From Gracilariopsis chorda (Eukaryota > Rhodophyta > Florideophyceae > Gracilariales > Gracilariaceae), in contig NBIV01000017.1 of NCBI GenBank assembly GCA_003194525.1, forward strand, positions 62,001 through 126,000: a DNA stretch of 64,000 bases, written 5' to 3'. Each line of letters opens with the position of its first letter. The stretch's first letter is position 1. The position numbers and the translations under genes were made by a program. This document shows positions 1 through 13,177 of this stretch, piece by piece. The notes under the pieces are model-generated. The model did no database searches, was not told the origin of the DNA, and saw only the letters and a list, made by a program, of their open reading frames with translations.

Positions 1-790
1 ACCGAAGAAGGTTCTCAATGTTCTCACCAGGTGCCTTGCTTTCGATAAGCTCTTTCAGTTGACCTTCACACGCAAGGTAGGGAACAAGGAAAGAAATATT
101 GTTCTGACTTAACATATCTGAAAGCTTGCTTACCCCTTGCATAGGATTCCAAAGGGACATGTCAGCAGCTTATTCGATACATAGCCGCTCGGCCACCTGT
201 CGTACCATGTCTTCTCTCTCCTTTTCATCTGGTATCGAAGCAATTAGTCTTCCGGAAAGCTCGGCAGAGTTATTTACAGCTAAGGTTGCCCGTTGCTTCG
301 GGTATTCAATTTACTGGAGATCACATCCCAAGAACTTCAACCCGAATTCTTTCCTATCACTCGGATCTAGCTTGCTAGTAGCGATTGTAGCGCCGATAAA
401 TCTCCCTACAAACTCACCAGAGCGTTTGTAGTCAATCTCCATATCATAAAGGTTACGAACAAGTTAGTAAAAGTATTTGCAGAAAATAGTTAGCTCGATT
501 GGTAAGTCTACTAGACCATCAATTAACTCGATAATCTTTGCCTGGTGTATGATTGATCTTCAAACTCAACGTCGCCATTATTTCCTCATGTACCAAGCCT
601 TCCAAGAATTTCCTGGAGCGGTCCAGTGAATAGGCTCCTGTTATCAGAGATCCTATACAAGAAGCCCATGTCGCAGGCGGAATGCTCATCGAAAAGCTGC
701 CATAAATACCCGGCTGAGGTGGTTTTGTAGAGTTCTCTACATTTGAGTTTGACCAGACGTAGATCAAGCTTGTGAAGCACGATCGCGATT
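1..790 (-). pseudogene. Decayed coding-like sequence, family not recognised
   Basis: Read on the minus strand, one frame from about 480 down to 1 gives protein-like sequence broken by only a few stops. It includes YKRSGEFVGRFIGATIAT and, near the window edge, NNISFLVPYLACEGQLKELI. Similar-looking residues (KIIELIDGLVDLPIEL) continue upstream to about 550. The alternation of helical segments resembles an alpha-solenoid or HEAT/MA3-like protein, but I cannot name the family. At least three in-frame stops make a working gene unlikely unless introns are involved. The gene runs off the left edge. It may be the host sequence next to which the retroelements to the right were inserted. Confidence 0.35.
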
Positions 791-1100
791 CCCTATTTTC
801 CTTCTTTTCTGGCTACGCTCACCCGTTTGCACAAAGATGGCGCCAAATGACAATTATGGTATTCAAGTTGTGCTGACTTGGAGACTGGAGAGAACAGGGA
901 TAAAGGGAACGTCCTGAATCTGCGGATTTGCTGGTTGACATCCAAAATAAGGGCATATTATTGGCTACGGTAAGATCTCAAGTGTCACGGGCCCTTGTGC
1001 AGCTCGCCGTGGCACGTGCCCGCTGACTCTTTCTTTTTATTGGTTCAAATGCGCGCTGACTCCCCTACCCTATGTATGTCGTGTAGATTAGCCCTTTACC
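791..1100. other. Gap with no supported gene
   Basis: No coding region is supported here. A stretch around 975-1025 is GC-rich and contains short inverted segments (GGCACGTGCC), which could be part of an LTR or a small repeat. Nothing firmer can be said. Confidence 0.3.
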
Positions 1101-4100
1101 TGACTATATTGGCTTGACGTGCTACATGTGTGATTGTAATGTCCTCGAATAGCTTTTAGTATTACACACACCCCGTCTTTGGCTGAACCTGTCCCAGCAA
1201 ATTCTGACTGCAGTGAAAAGATGCCAAAAGTTCTTTGCAGATCGGAAGCGAAATTCGGGGAAGCCAAACTGCATCATCACGAGGTTTGCCGACGAACTGT
1301 ACTGAATAGAAAACTTTTCAATTAACTTTTTTTTGTCCAATATTGTGGAGACATCTTGTTCAACTGTACCATCGCTGCTAATCAATACATCCAGGGGCCA
1401 TGCTGGTTGCATTGAAACAACTTGAGTTCTGAAACGTGGAAGTCATCATGAGCGTGGCGCATGGTACCAGGCAGTTCCATATGGTAAGTAGCTGACGATA
1501 AAACTTCTGTAATGCGAAATGGCCCAATAAAGAGAGGTTGCGACTTCGTAGGCTTTGTTGAGCGACGTGTGAGAGACAGATTGTCAGCACGGAGAGGAAC
1601 CAACCTCCCAACTTCAAAAACAACGTAGGCAAGACTCCTGTCTACACAAAAATTCTGCTTAGATACTTCGGTAGCGCAGGTTCTCTCTGGCCAGCACAAC
1701 AAAAGCTTTGCAACGATCAATGTATTTGAGGGCTGCTTCGGAGAGTTCAGTACAGTGCCGAAAAGATCTGGTGAATGGCGTGTGGGGGATTTATCTTAAA
1801 GTGACGTCGAACGGGGCACTTCGGGTACTGCCGTGGCGAGATGCGTTGTATTCGAATTCGAAAGTCGGCAGGAAGCAGTGCCAAGCGAATTTCGAAGACT
1901 GGAGAGAAGTACAGAGTATAGACTCAAGCGTGCGAAACATGTTTTCGGACTTTCCATAGGTCTGAGGGTGGTAGGCGGAAGAAATATTGCACCTAACATT
2001 GAGACGTTGCATGAGAGATTGCTAGAATCGAGACGTGACCTTCGAATCGCGATTAGTAACGAGATTGTGAGGCACACCGACCTTCGAAAAGAGGTGCGGG
2101 CCGAAATTTTTCATAATAAACTTTGCTGTAACCTTCTTCGTCGTCGGAAAAAATAGCATACTTAGAAAGCTTATCCACGAAGCTGAGAATAGCGTCATGT
2201 TCGGAGTCGGAGCGAGGAAGTTCAGTCAGAAAGTCGAAGGTGCTCATCTCCCAAAAACGTTTCGGAATCGGCAGGGGCTTTAGGAAGCCCTTTGGTCGCG
2301 TCCTAGATGACTTGATGGACTGACAAAGGCGACAGTGGCGTACAAGGGGAAGTTTATCTCCATAAATCTGCGGCCAGTAGATGCTTTGCACAGCAGAGCA
2401 GTAGGTCTTGTCATCAACCAAGTGTCCCTCTCTGTGAAAGTAATCCATTAGCTCTGATCGCAGGTCTTGTATGGGGATATACAGCCTTAAAGAGGAGGTC
2501 TCCGTCCAGGACAAAAGGTCATCGATGAGCTTGAAGTTGGTTCCTGAACGGAGCAGACGGACCGAGGTGTACTGCGAAGTGTCTCTGAAATGCACTAGTA
2601 ATTCGGGGGCCAAGGGATCAGAGGCGTATGCAGCAAGAATGCCATCTTGAAACCCCAACAGGCATGATAAATGCAAGCGGAGCTGGGTTAAAATGTGATC
2701 GGGTATGCGAATAAGCGCTTCCGGTACAACGTTCTTCTTTCCAGAGCTGTGCCTGACGTTAAAGCTCTAAACCTGGATTTCATCAAGCTAATGACGCTGT
2801 CTCCCAATTAACTTACTCTTCGATTGGAGGAACCGGATTGGATCGTGATCAGTGAGTAGTGTGAAGCGTCTCCCGCGAAGGTAGGGACCCCAAGTTCATT
2901 GAGTTATCATCACGGCCAGCAATTCCTGATCGCCGGTATCCCAGTTCGATTGTATGCTCGAAAAGCTGTGTGACATGAATGCAATTGGGTGTCCATCTTG
3001 AGAGAGTGTTGCTCCAACAGCGTACTTGGATGCGTCCGTGGCGAGAACAAATGTCTTATCCGGATTGGCATGGGCTAAAACACGTACAGTGGTCAATGCG
3101 GTTTAGATCTCAGCGAAAGCTTTGCTTTGTTCTGTAGACCACACGTAGGCCTGATTACGGATAACATCAGTGATAGGCTGTAAGATAGATGAATATCCCT
3201 TGACGAAGCGACGACAAATGTTCGCAAAGCCAACAAACTGCTGAACATGGCAAAATGTAGATGGAGTTGACTATTCTTTGATAGACGAGATAAGACGCTT
3301 CCGAGTAGAAACACCCTTGTCCGAAACCTGAAAGCCCAAGAAATCGACTTTTGTTAGGCCAAACGCACACTTGATGAGCTTGGCATATAGCTAGTGTTTT
3401 CATAGAGCAGAAAAGACTTCTCGGAGATGCTCTTTGTGCTCTTCGTACACCGAAATGTCGTCAACATACAGAACTAGACAGAAACTGTTGAGTTGTTGCA
3501 GAACGGAGGCTATTAGGTGAGAGAAGGTAGATGGGGCGTTGCAAAGCCCAAACAGAGCAATCGGGGCTCGAAAGAGCCGACGCGAGTGCGCATGGCGGTT
3601 TTTTGGCAGTCCTTTTCCTTAATTCGCATCCGATGATAGGCCCCAGTGAGGTCTATCCGGGAGAAGATCTTCGATCCGGCAACCTCAGCTAGTGCTTATC
3701 ATCGCTGAGGGGGTGAGGCGGGGCGTCTGAAATTGTGATTCGATTAAGAACTCTGTAGTCACAGATCATGCGTAGCTGTCCCAACTTCTTTTGTACGAAG
3801 AAAACTGGTGCACCTAATAGAAAAGAAGAAGGGCAGCAGATGAACTCTTTGCTGAGGAGCTCTTCCAATGTGTTGCAGAGGAGAATGAGTTCTTCGTTTA
3901 AGAGCCGAATGACCGACCCTACTGGAGGTGGCTGGTCATGCTTTGGATTGATCTTGAAGTCTTGTTCTCGTTGAGGATGGATATCATTCGTTAATTCCTC
4001 TCTAAAGACGTCTTGGAGCTCTTCGACTATGGAGGTCAATTCGGGGTGGCAGTTGACGGAGGTAGACGGGCGTAAGCGCAAAGCGTACAGTTCGCATCCC

Positions 4101-5835
4101 TTCTGATTTGTCATGCGACAGAGGGTTTTGTAAAACACTGTTGGGACGGTGGGATTCTTCTGGCGGGTCTAAAAGGGAGTAAGCTGTCGTGGAAGCACAT
4201 TGAATTTTGAACCTTCCGCACGCTGAGCTGTGAGGCTATAGGTTTTCCAGTCGATGTGCGAGCGAGCCAAACGAAGCCATTTGCGCCGTACGGTTACCAG
4301 GGGTAGAACGTTTTCCTCATGATTCATCTCGATAATGTGCACAAAGATCGGGATGCACTAATTGCATATAGAGATATGAGTTTTTGTCTTGAGGAGGATA
4401 GCAACTGTACAATAGTTGCCAACTTCAGTGAAGGAGAATGCTGAAGCAGTGAGAGAAAGTTGGCACAGACGAGCCGTGTTCGGTGAAATTAGGGCGTGAG
4501 AGGCTCCGGGATGAAGAAAGAAGGCAATATTGTGGCCACTAAAGGGCCGTCGTAGATCATTACGGTCTTCAGAGCAGTGTCGATGGCAGAGAGGTTCATT
4601 TTAGCCGTATAGCTGCGTGAAGTTGGACTTGCATGCGGAGATTCTAGTGTTTTCCCCGGAGGTTTAGTGCGCATTGGGCAGACGCGCCAGCCACATTTTT
4701 GCGGCAAGGGTGACGAAAATCGCTCCAAGGCTTCTTGCCACATTTCATACAGAGATCGTTAGCGCTATATACGCCATTCTCGACAGCGTTTCATACATCG
4801 GCCGGTCGCCAAGAAACAGCGTCGGGATCCTTACCGATCACACTAGGATCCGAATTGTTTGGATTCGTGTTCCTCTTCACTGAATCTTTGAGCCGTTGAG
4901 AGCGCTTCGATTGCTCGGAGTCGGAAGAAGACGCAGTGTTCCACTTCTTCGGGATGTAGATCGTGCAATCGTATTTGTACACTTCAGCAATCGAGACAGG
5001 ACTACCGTCACGGAATCGTTCTGCTGCTTTCCTTCGAATCAGTAGAGTAATCTACAGTTGCAGAAACGTAATCGCTTTGGAAACCTGCGTCTGGCAGATG
5101 TCGACCAGTTCCCTGAACCTCGCAATATGGTTCTCTACGGAACTGCTGAGGCGCAATCGGATTAACGCAACACGCGCCATTGCACGTTCGTCGGCTGGTA
5201 CGAATTGTGCTAGCATGTAGTTTTGCAGAACAGAGAGATCCGGGAACGAATTGCCATCATGCGTTGCACGAGCGTACCACACATCTGCATGACTACGTAG
5301 TAAGCAGACGGCAATGTCCACTTCTTGAGTGTCGGAAATGCTTGAGCATGAGTTTGACAACTTTCGGGTACATGAAATAAAAGAACAAACCTTGACTGAG
5401 GTGCGTACAGATTCCTTTCCATGGTAAGTGGCAAACTTTGACGATTTCAAGACGTTCAGAAGAGAGAGTGGTGGCCCGCGTCGGTGCTGCTGAGGTCGGT
5501 TGACTCGGCTGTTCTGCGACGAGGGCTTCGGTACGGCTAGAGCTAAAGGCTTGGCTGAAGGAGAGAGAGCAGCAACAGTATCGTTCAGCGAGCTTACTTC
5601 AGTGGCTAATGCATCCAATGTAGCCTGCTTCTGATGCATCATTTGGAGAAGAGACGTAGAAAGATTTCCTGCTGACCCGATGATGGGCTAGGGGGTAGAT
5701 GCTTGTTCTGTAGGGGTGGTGCGGTACAGATACAGCGGCAGGCTGCTGATGTTCAGTTGCACCGTTTTGAGGCGACGGGTTTGCGGAATTGGGGGTTGAG
5801 CTGGTGGTCTGCCCTCTGAGGCGTGCTTGGAAAAG
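1101..5835 (-). mobile_element. Outer Ty3/Gypsy LTR retrotransposon fossil (main part)
   Basis: Decayed Ty3/Gypsy element on the minus strand. Parts in order from its 5' side: Gag-like region (about 5.05-5.65 kb, with a retrotransposon-gag type stretch around FRELVDICQTQ), reverse transcriptase (about 3.69-4.14 kb, with the usual PPPVGSVIRLLNEELILL entry region), RNase H (about 2.9-3.1 kb, FVLATDASKYAVGATLSQDG), integrase (about 1.79-2.68 kb, with a zinc-binding HH-CC region and the core motif SSAYHPQT) and a GPY/F-like end (about 1.4-1.7 kb, LFIGPFRI). It is heavily broken, with many breaks. A second Ty3/Gypsy element is inserted at its 5' side, so its remaining 5' end lies beyond 16246. It looks old. 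Confidence 0.8.
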
Positions 5836-6361
5836 TGTAATAGAATACTACGTCCTTTGGTTAACTGGGGTAGTAGTCTACTAGCAGGTAGTAGCGGCAG
5901 AGAGCCAACCACTGGGGTGACAATCCACTGGGTCTACTAGTGACGCAGGCACCAACTGGCAGCGAGGCGCAATTAGCGGGCTCTATCTCAAGTCCCTACA
6001 GGTTGGGAGAATGGTAGCGATGGCTTGGAGGCCTTTGGAGTCCTACTGGCTGCATATGGCGGCAAGAAGACGGTGAGGGTGCTTGTCTTTACACTTAAGA
6101 GATCGGCGGCACTCTAGCCAGCCTATATGGCTGGTGAGGCGCTCTGACCTCCTGACACTATCCTGACAAACTAAATAAAATTAGCTACATAATAAAACCT
6201 ATGGCCACAGTGCCTTGGCACTCGCACTGTCTCCTCGTATCTCCTGCATAGGCACACAGCTTGGCCACGTGGAATATTTCGGCCAGCAATGTTCTGACCG
6301 CTGCCAACCCAGCCCCATGGTTACCTCACCACTGCACCTGCCCAATGGTCATTCTCCTACA
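5836..6361 (-). repeat. 3' LTR of the inserted Ty3/Gypsy element
   Basis: 526 bp, TGTA...TACA, matching 15721-16246 along its whole length without obvious gaps. The neighbouring sequence 6362-6377 reads on the minus strand as CTTAAGGGGGGAGGTC, a typical polypurine tract adjoining a 3' LTR. Confidence 0.9.
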
Positions 6362-6811
6362 GACCTCCCCCCTTAAGAACCGACTTCCCGTCGGAAACTT
6401 CCACGTCGGTGAGCTTTCTTTTCTTCCGCTGGCGTTCTTTCCTCCCGCCCAAAGGGTTTGTTGTTCATGTGTCCTCTCTCCCGACTAGGTGTCTCTCGCC
6501 TCCTGGTTGACATGGCTGGTAGGCCCTTACACAGCAGGTAAGGCGGCGGTACCAGTTTGCGTCCATTTGGCTGCTTTTTCGGCAAGTGGCACGTGGCTGC
6601 TACCATGCCATTGGTCGCCTACGAGGGGGCCTCATTAACTATTGAGTCCCAACGGCGAGGTGCTACTCGTGCTCCTGCATCTCACCGACCCCTGGCGCGG
6701 TAGCCCATACCTCCCTCTCAATTAACTCATCCTTCTGGTCGCTCTTTTCTTCGCATACCACCTTGGAGCATCCACCATACCCGCCCTTTCGGTAGCCCGC
6801 GGTGCATTCCC

Positions 6812-8725
6812 TTGGCCTTTCAGATTCCTGACAGTTGGTCTCCCCTGGCGCCGTGTCCGCTGTGCCGGCTTGTCGATTGCGTTTACGCCATTTCCTCGGG
6901 GGCATATAAGGGCTCCCATGGCTACCTCTTCGACTATGACGGCCTCGAGCGTATCCCTCGGGTGGCAATAACTGTAGACTCGACCAACATGGCTCTGGTC
7001 CCCAGCAGGGCATATGTCCACCCCGGGGACAAGTACGACCACACTTTGGGTCGGAATCCAATGGCCGTGAGGAGTACACATCTACCCAGTTGGGTCGCCG
7101 AGTTTGTGCGGTATGTTGATCAATACTTGGACTTCCGGCGGTTCGCTGCAATCCCCAGCTATGTCCGTGCGAAGAAGAACTCCCAAGAGGACTGATGGTA
7201 CAACCGTTGGCTCCACCTTCCTGCTGATGCCCGTTCGGTTGCGCTTTGCTGCGCTCTGGTCCCACCAGTTATGCCTTTCGTCCGCGGTAGCGAGGATTTT
7301 GATTACCAATGGAGAGTAAACAAGCTCCTGGAGGACTTGTATTCGATGCATGGTGACCGTAAGGTCCCCTTTCCTCCCCCTAGTCATAGCCTCCTGGGGT
7401 TAGTCTGCTTCAGGCCTCCATACGACCGCTTGTGCTGGTTATCGAACCGGAACTATTGGAATGATATGATCGAACCCGATGGTCGTATTCGCACCAATCT
7501 CAAGTACTTCTTTTGTTGGCACCAAGTGGAATTTCACGATATGCCTCCGTCCCGCAGGCCTTCTCTATCTTTCATGCTACCTTCACTTAGCGTCGGACTT
7601 GAGGCTGCCATCTGGCACGTTTCCAATCTCCTTATGGTCCCTAGTCCGCCCGTGGTTGCCTACCACACCTATAAGCTTCAGGGGGACTTCACTAAACGTC
7701 TCCCCTGGCTGACCTGGCAGGTTCTTTTTGCCGAATGGGCCGTGTTCTGTTTGATGGCCTTTCTGGATACCGCCCGCTATGGGGTCCAAACTAACGTCCG
7801 GGAGGCCGACTGCCGTATCTGGAACGAGCGGGTTCTTCCCAGTCCTGAAGGCCGACTAGTGCCCCTTCCGCGGCCCTTGATCCGGCTCATCCGTGAGTTG
7901 GGAGTGCAGAACATTGTCCGGGGTACGGAGTACGAGAGTGAAGAGGCCGAGGCTCTATTGTATTATGTCCTTCAGGTCGACTGGGCGCAGATCCCCGGGT
8001 TCCTTTGGTACGATTATGACACGGACGCCTTCTTTGCGATTCCGAGATATCCTTTAAACAGTGACGACGGGAACATCTATCAGGCCAAACCATTGCTGGC
8101 TGTCCCCGTGTACGAGCCGAGTCAGTCCGTGCTGGATTACTATCCTCAGGCCATGGGGTTTCACGAAGATTGTCTTCGTCCTCCAGTCCTGGAGCAGGCG
8201 TTACTTCCTGTACCGGCCTTATCAGTAGCGCGGTCTTTCGTGCCGGCGCATGAGGTTGCCGTGGAAGAGCCCCCAGAGGCGTCCATCGGTCCCTTGGCTT
8301 CCCCACCTCCTACGTCCATGACAGTTTCTGCCCCTGTGGTCCCTCCTCCGCCTCCCATTCTGGTCATTTCAGAGGTCATTGCGATGGCCTTCGATGACCT
8401 GAAGAAAGTATGCACGTCCATCGGTATCCTTGAACCCACTGGTATCGTAGAGGCTCTTACTTCCACCCAATCCTGGGCTCGCCGGGCTTCGCGGTACCAC
8501 TCGCTGCTTCGGCGTAACCAAGACGTCAAAGACGCCTTAGCGACCATCCTGGAGGATAACTCTAAGGCGTTGTCCGAGCGTGTCGCGACAGACCTCGAAA
8601 ACCGCTTTGGTCTTAACCTTTCGGAGACGGAGTCCTCTGGTGGTGCCTCGTCCTCTTCCGCCCGGAATCCGGCTCGCAAGCGCGCCCGCACGGGATCTCC
8701 TTCTCAACCGGCTGCGTCTTCGTAG
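6812..8725 (+). CDS. Antisense accessory ORF of the inserted Ty3/Gypsy fossil
   Basis: An ORF-bearing region on the strand opposite to gag-pol, lying between the chromodomain end and the 3' LTR and therefore convergent with pol. It is broken about once; the main open part gives 484 residues. No known domain is recognised. The N-terminal part has YDHTLGRNPM; the middle has VLFAEWAVFCLMAFLDTA followed by a helical region ending in YYVLQVDWAQIPGFLW; the C-terminus is Pro-rich, then Ser-rich with a basic patch (ARKRARTGSP) that could be a nuclear localisation signal. A related ORF occupies the same place in the separate element at 37.5-41.6 kb. No convincing signal peptide or transmembrane segment supports an envelope role. 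Confidence 0.7.
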
Positions 8726-8859
8726 TGCTCGTCGTTATGGCTAGTAGTCCTCAGTAAACACTATGGTTCCCTTTTTGGCCCTTCTAGCGTCAAAGTGTGC
8801 GTCTTCTCTGTCGCACTCTATTGTTCTTCATCTCTACCTTTGAATACCACTAGGTCGGT

Positions 8860-11059
8860 TTAGAAACAAGTCCTGGGGTTTTGGTATATTCTCCTTATAG
8901 GTGAGCCGTCCGCGCTTTGTTCCTGAGGTTCTCGGCCTTGATGACCCAGGGCCTTGTGATTTATGTGGCGTCCAAGTTGGTCTTTGTCGCGATAAACCTT
9001 TGGAAGAACTGACGCGCGGCCAGCGACTGGGGCGGCTTGGGAGGCGGTTCCGTGAACGCCGTGGCCAAAAGCAGTGTCCCTATTGGGTGGAGGCGGATTG
9101 GGCCCGTGCTGGCCCAAATTTGTGGCCAGGGATACCGCCCTCCTTAAGGTCACGCTCCGTTTGGCCTGTTTTCGACCATAGCGGGCCACAAAATTATCCG
9201 GTATGTCTGACCTCGGAAGCCAAGTATCGTTCTTGGGCTCATAGCCATACCAACGGACTTTGTAGCGCACTCTGCCATCGTCGGTGAGCCCAACGAAGAC
9301 GATGCAGTCGACGATACACTCCCGTCGGTCATTCATTCCGGCGTCCTTCGATAGGTCCATCTGGTCGAGGAGACCGTACCCGTCAGCGTCCGACGGAACC
9401 GCATTGGGGGTTTCCCTAAGTTGTGGTACTTCTACAGGAAGTACCATTTCATCCAGGGGACCGTAGCCATAGGGGGAAGGGCCTTCTGGATCCGTGGAGA
9501 CCTGCGGTTCGTGAGGGCTTGTAGTGCAATTGACCCGTGATTGCGTAGGGATGGAGGGTGGGGTTTGGGATGAAGGGAAAGCGCGCGAGGCCAATGGTTC
9601 AGTTGATGCTGGGCGTGGCGCCAGAGAGACTGGGTCCATTGTGACTGTGTCCTGGAGCCCATCTCGGTCGATAGTAACTGTGTTCCCAAGGACTTTAAGA
9701 ACATTGAAGGGCCCACTGGACTTGGGCAACAGTTTCTTGGTGATGTGCTCGTCCTCGGGCTTTTCTTTCGGTGGTCTGTCCAAGTGGACGTAATCTCTCT
9801 CGGCCACTTGCGGTGTAAACGAAGCGGAACGATCAAAATCGGCCTTATAGCGCGCTTGCGCTTTGTCCAAAATGGTCTGTGCTGCTTTCAAGATAGAATC
9901 AATTCGCTTCCGCGAATACCGTTTGGCCTGGGCGGGAGTCATTTCCTCCGTTATGTCCTGAGGTGCTCCTAAGTCCTGTAGGTCAAACATGTACGGCGCA
10001 GGGGCCCGTACGAGGGTGAGGTCAAAAGTAGTTGTACCAGTAGACTTACGCACTTGATTATTATATGCATAGACCAGCGGCTGGAAATAGTCATCCCAGT
10101 CTAATTGGTGCTCGGAAACGTAGTGAATTAGCCTCTTGGCCAGGGTTTGGTTAAACCTTTCGGCTTGTCCATTGGTCTGAGGATGGTACGCGGTTGTGAG
10201 GAGATGTTTTAGACCTAAGGCCGAGCACACATGTTCAAAGAATTTGGAGATAAACTGAGAGCCATTGTCCGTAAGGAGATGGAGGGGCAGTCCATAGGGA
10301 TGAACCTAATGGACAAGGAAAGCTATGGCGAAGTCCGTGGCGGTTGCTGATTTGAGCGGGATTGCTCGGGTCAATTTGGTAAACCGATCGGTAATCACCA
10401 ATATTAACCGGTTGCCGTGTGTCGACTTCGGAAATGGCTCTAGGATATCCATAGCAATGAACTCCAAAGGCCCAGCCGCTGGGAATAACTTCAGTTTCCC
10501 TTGGTGGTACCGCTCTTGTCCCTCGGATCTTTGCGCATGCTGCACAAGTCCTTGCGGTCTCCATTATGAAATTGGCCATCAGGGGCCAGTAAAAGTATCT
10601 CCTCAGCGTCTGATACATCTTAGTCCCTCCAGGATGGCCAGCCAACCTCGGATAGTGCGCTAGGTAAAGAAGGCGTGCCCGTAAGGCGTTAGGCACTACC
10701 CGCTGTATCGCCCCGTCCAATGGTGACCTGCGACATAATATGCCTGGGCGGTCATAATCAAAGAGCGACCCAGTGGTCCCTACTGTTTCTCCTATCTGGG
10801 CGCAGTATTCGTCAGTTTTCTGGGCCCGAAGGAATTCTTCGAGGGGTATTGGCGTAAGGTCCGCGCTTTCCGACTGGGCTGTATGGGTATCCAACGATGG
10901 ATCTTCACAGTCCACGGGGCATAAGATCGCTGCGCCGTGTCCATCCGTCCATTCGGTCATTCTCACCTCAGCCACCGGTGGTTCCTCTCCCTCGTCCTCA
11001 GTGTACTGTGGTCCGTCCCAGATGGTGGGAATCTTATCGTCTAGGGGAGTTTGTTCCAT
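8860..11059 (-). pseudogene. Integrase with C-terminal chromodomain (Ty3/Gypsy fossil)
   Basis: Integrase region of the inserted Ty3/Gypsy element. Visible parts are the zinc-binding H2C2 region (LAHYPRLAGHPGGTKMYQ then CAACAKIRG), the catalytic core with FIAMDILEPFPKS and TTAYHPQTNGQAERFNQTL, and a chromodomain near 9185-9325 (YKVRWYGYEPKNDTWLPRSD). In chromoviruses the chromodomain reads histone marks and guides insertion. The region is part of a fossil and is broken a few times. Confidence 0.9.
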
Positions 11060-11077
11060 ACCATCCGTCAGGATGCG

Positions 11078-12412
11078 TTACAGCGCATCTGCGGCCTGAT
11101 GTTTCAGCCCTGGCCTATAGGTCACTTTGTAATCAAATTCGGCCAGGCGTAGTCTCCATCGGGCCAGACGGGAGGATGCGTCCGTCATGTTCAGTAGCCA
11201 GCGGAGGGATTTGTGGTCTGCCCTAATGGTAAAGCGAGTCCCTTCCAAGTAAGGCCGAAGATGGAGCACTGACCAAACGATGGCCAAACATTCCTTTTCC
11301 GTGGTGCTATAGTTCCTTTCTGCCTTGGTCAGGGACCTACTCCAGTAGCCAATTGGGTGATAATCCTTAGGGAACTCCTGCTCTTGTAGAAAGACACAGC
11401 CCAATTGGGTCGCAGATGCGTCTGTATCTAGGATATGCGGTTTATTGGCCTTGGGTAGCGCCAAGACCGGCGGATTAACCAAATGGTCCTTGAGGTTCTG
11501 GTAGGCCTCATAATGCTCGTCTGTGAGGTCGTCAAATTCCGAAGGGGTCCCTTTCTTCAGCATCTCATTGAGAGGTGCTGCAATTTTCGCGAACCCTGGG
11601 ACAAACCCACGGTAAACATTACAAAGGCCCAGGAAGGAGCGCAATTCCGTATGGGTCCTAGGTGTTCGTGCTTCCAGTATGGCGTTTGTTGTAACTTGGG
11701 CCACTTGGAGTTTCCCGGGCAGGACCACATGGCCAAGGTAGTCCACGGAGGGCTGGAAGAAGAAACACTTCTTCAATTTCAGTGTGACACCAGCCTGCTG
11801 GAGTAACCTGAAAACTGCCTTCAAATGTGCGAAGTGTTCCCTAATGGACTGGGAAAAGATGGTCACATCATGTAGGTAGACCAAGGCGAATTTACATTTG
11901 AACCTGGACAAAATAATGTCCATGCCCCGGTGGAAAGTAGCTGGCGCATTCAGAAGACCAAAGTGTATCCGTTTAAATCGAAATAATCCCTCATGGGTCG
12001 TGAAGGTAGTCAGCGACTTTGCCTTTTCGTCCATGGGAAACTGCCAATACTAACAATTGGCATCCAACGTGGTGAAGATTTGCGCATCCCCAAGGGAATC
12101 TAAGCAGTAGTCTATACGGGGGATGGGGTAAGTATCCCTCTTGTTCATCGCATTTAGTTTGCGGTAATCAATGCAAAACCGTACGGTCCCGTCCTTCTTG
12201 GCCACTAGGACAAACTGGCTGGCCCATTTGGCCTCAGTGGATGGTGCACGCTCAATGACCCCAGCGGATTTCATTTTCTCAATCTCCTTGGCCACCAACT
12301 CTCGTCCTTTTAGGCCAGTCCGATATGGATGCTGGTATTGGGGTGTGGCACCGTCCTGAAGGTCAATTCGATGCCTTGTAGCATCGATCTCGCCCAGCTT
12401 TCCACTCCACAT
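11078..12412 (-). pseudogene. Reverse transcriptase and RNase H (Ty3/Gypsy fossil)
   Basis: RT starts with the typical sequence of Ty3/Gypsy elements (KSAGVIERAPSTEAKWASQF, VRFCIDYRKLN, YPIPRID). The polymerase box reads FALVYLHDVTIF, in the position of the family's YxDD. The RNase H part has the ILDTDASATQLG and IRADHKSLRWLL motifs. It lies between protease and integrase in standard Ty3/Gypsy order. Broken about once. Confidence 0.9.
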
Positions 12413-12508
12413 GCTAGCAAAGTCCTTGAGGATATCAATGACTTGTTTCCTATATGGCTCAAAGTCATCGCCAAGTTTGACGTCTTTTTCCCAATTGGCC
12501 GGTGTTTC

Positions 12509-13177
12509 TCACCCGGGAAGCAACTTATCCACATCAATCTCCATAATGGCCACTAGAGCAGGCATAGACACCCCCACCACTGCACCATTGGGTAGCCTTG
12601 TGGGCTTGTCACGGAAGTTGCTCATGGTGACCGCAAAGGGCCGGTTGGGTACCACATTCATTACTCCATTGGCCATGAGGGAAAGGTGTTTCGTTACCAA
12701 CTTGGGATGGTTTTGCAACAAAATCAGACCTGAGGACTCACATACCGCTGCAGCGGCTACCTGGGTCATAGGCGGTATGACTATCGCTTTTGCCAATCTG
12801 ACCTTGTTGGACACGGTCCTCGTGGGAAACGTGACCATAGCTGGGACAGCCTCGGGTCCAGGGTGCGAGCCGATAATCGCCAATGGTCGTACTCGATGAA
12901 AAGCGACCCTCTTTTGGCCAGGATAGATTGCCTTTACATATCTATCAATAAAGCTCGTCCCTAGGATCCCTTCTGCCCCCAGGTTCGGACATACAAGAAA
13001 CCAAGTCTTAACCTTCAGGTGTCCCAATTGAACGTAAAGCGGAAGTATTCCGCGAATGTCCATCGGCCGACGTGATGCGTCCGTTACCTTCGGTGACTTC
13101 TTTTCCTGTATCATCCTTTCCCAGCCCAATGGTAAGACCTTCGTATGTACCAGATTGGAGCCTGCCCCAGTATCCAA
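12509..13177 (-). pseudogene. Aspartic protease (Ty3/Gypsy fossil)
   Basis: Begins MDTGAGSNLVHTKVLP, the D-T-G-A active-site motif of retropepsins, and ends near SMPALVAIMEIDVDKLLPG just upstream of RT. It lies between the Gag zinc-binding end and RT, as expected. Confidence 0.85.

Noticed and set aside
6812-8725. Envelope gene of the Ty3/Gypsy element
   Set aside because: The ORF is antisense to pol and lacks a signal peptide, a clear membrane anchor and a furin-like site.
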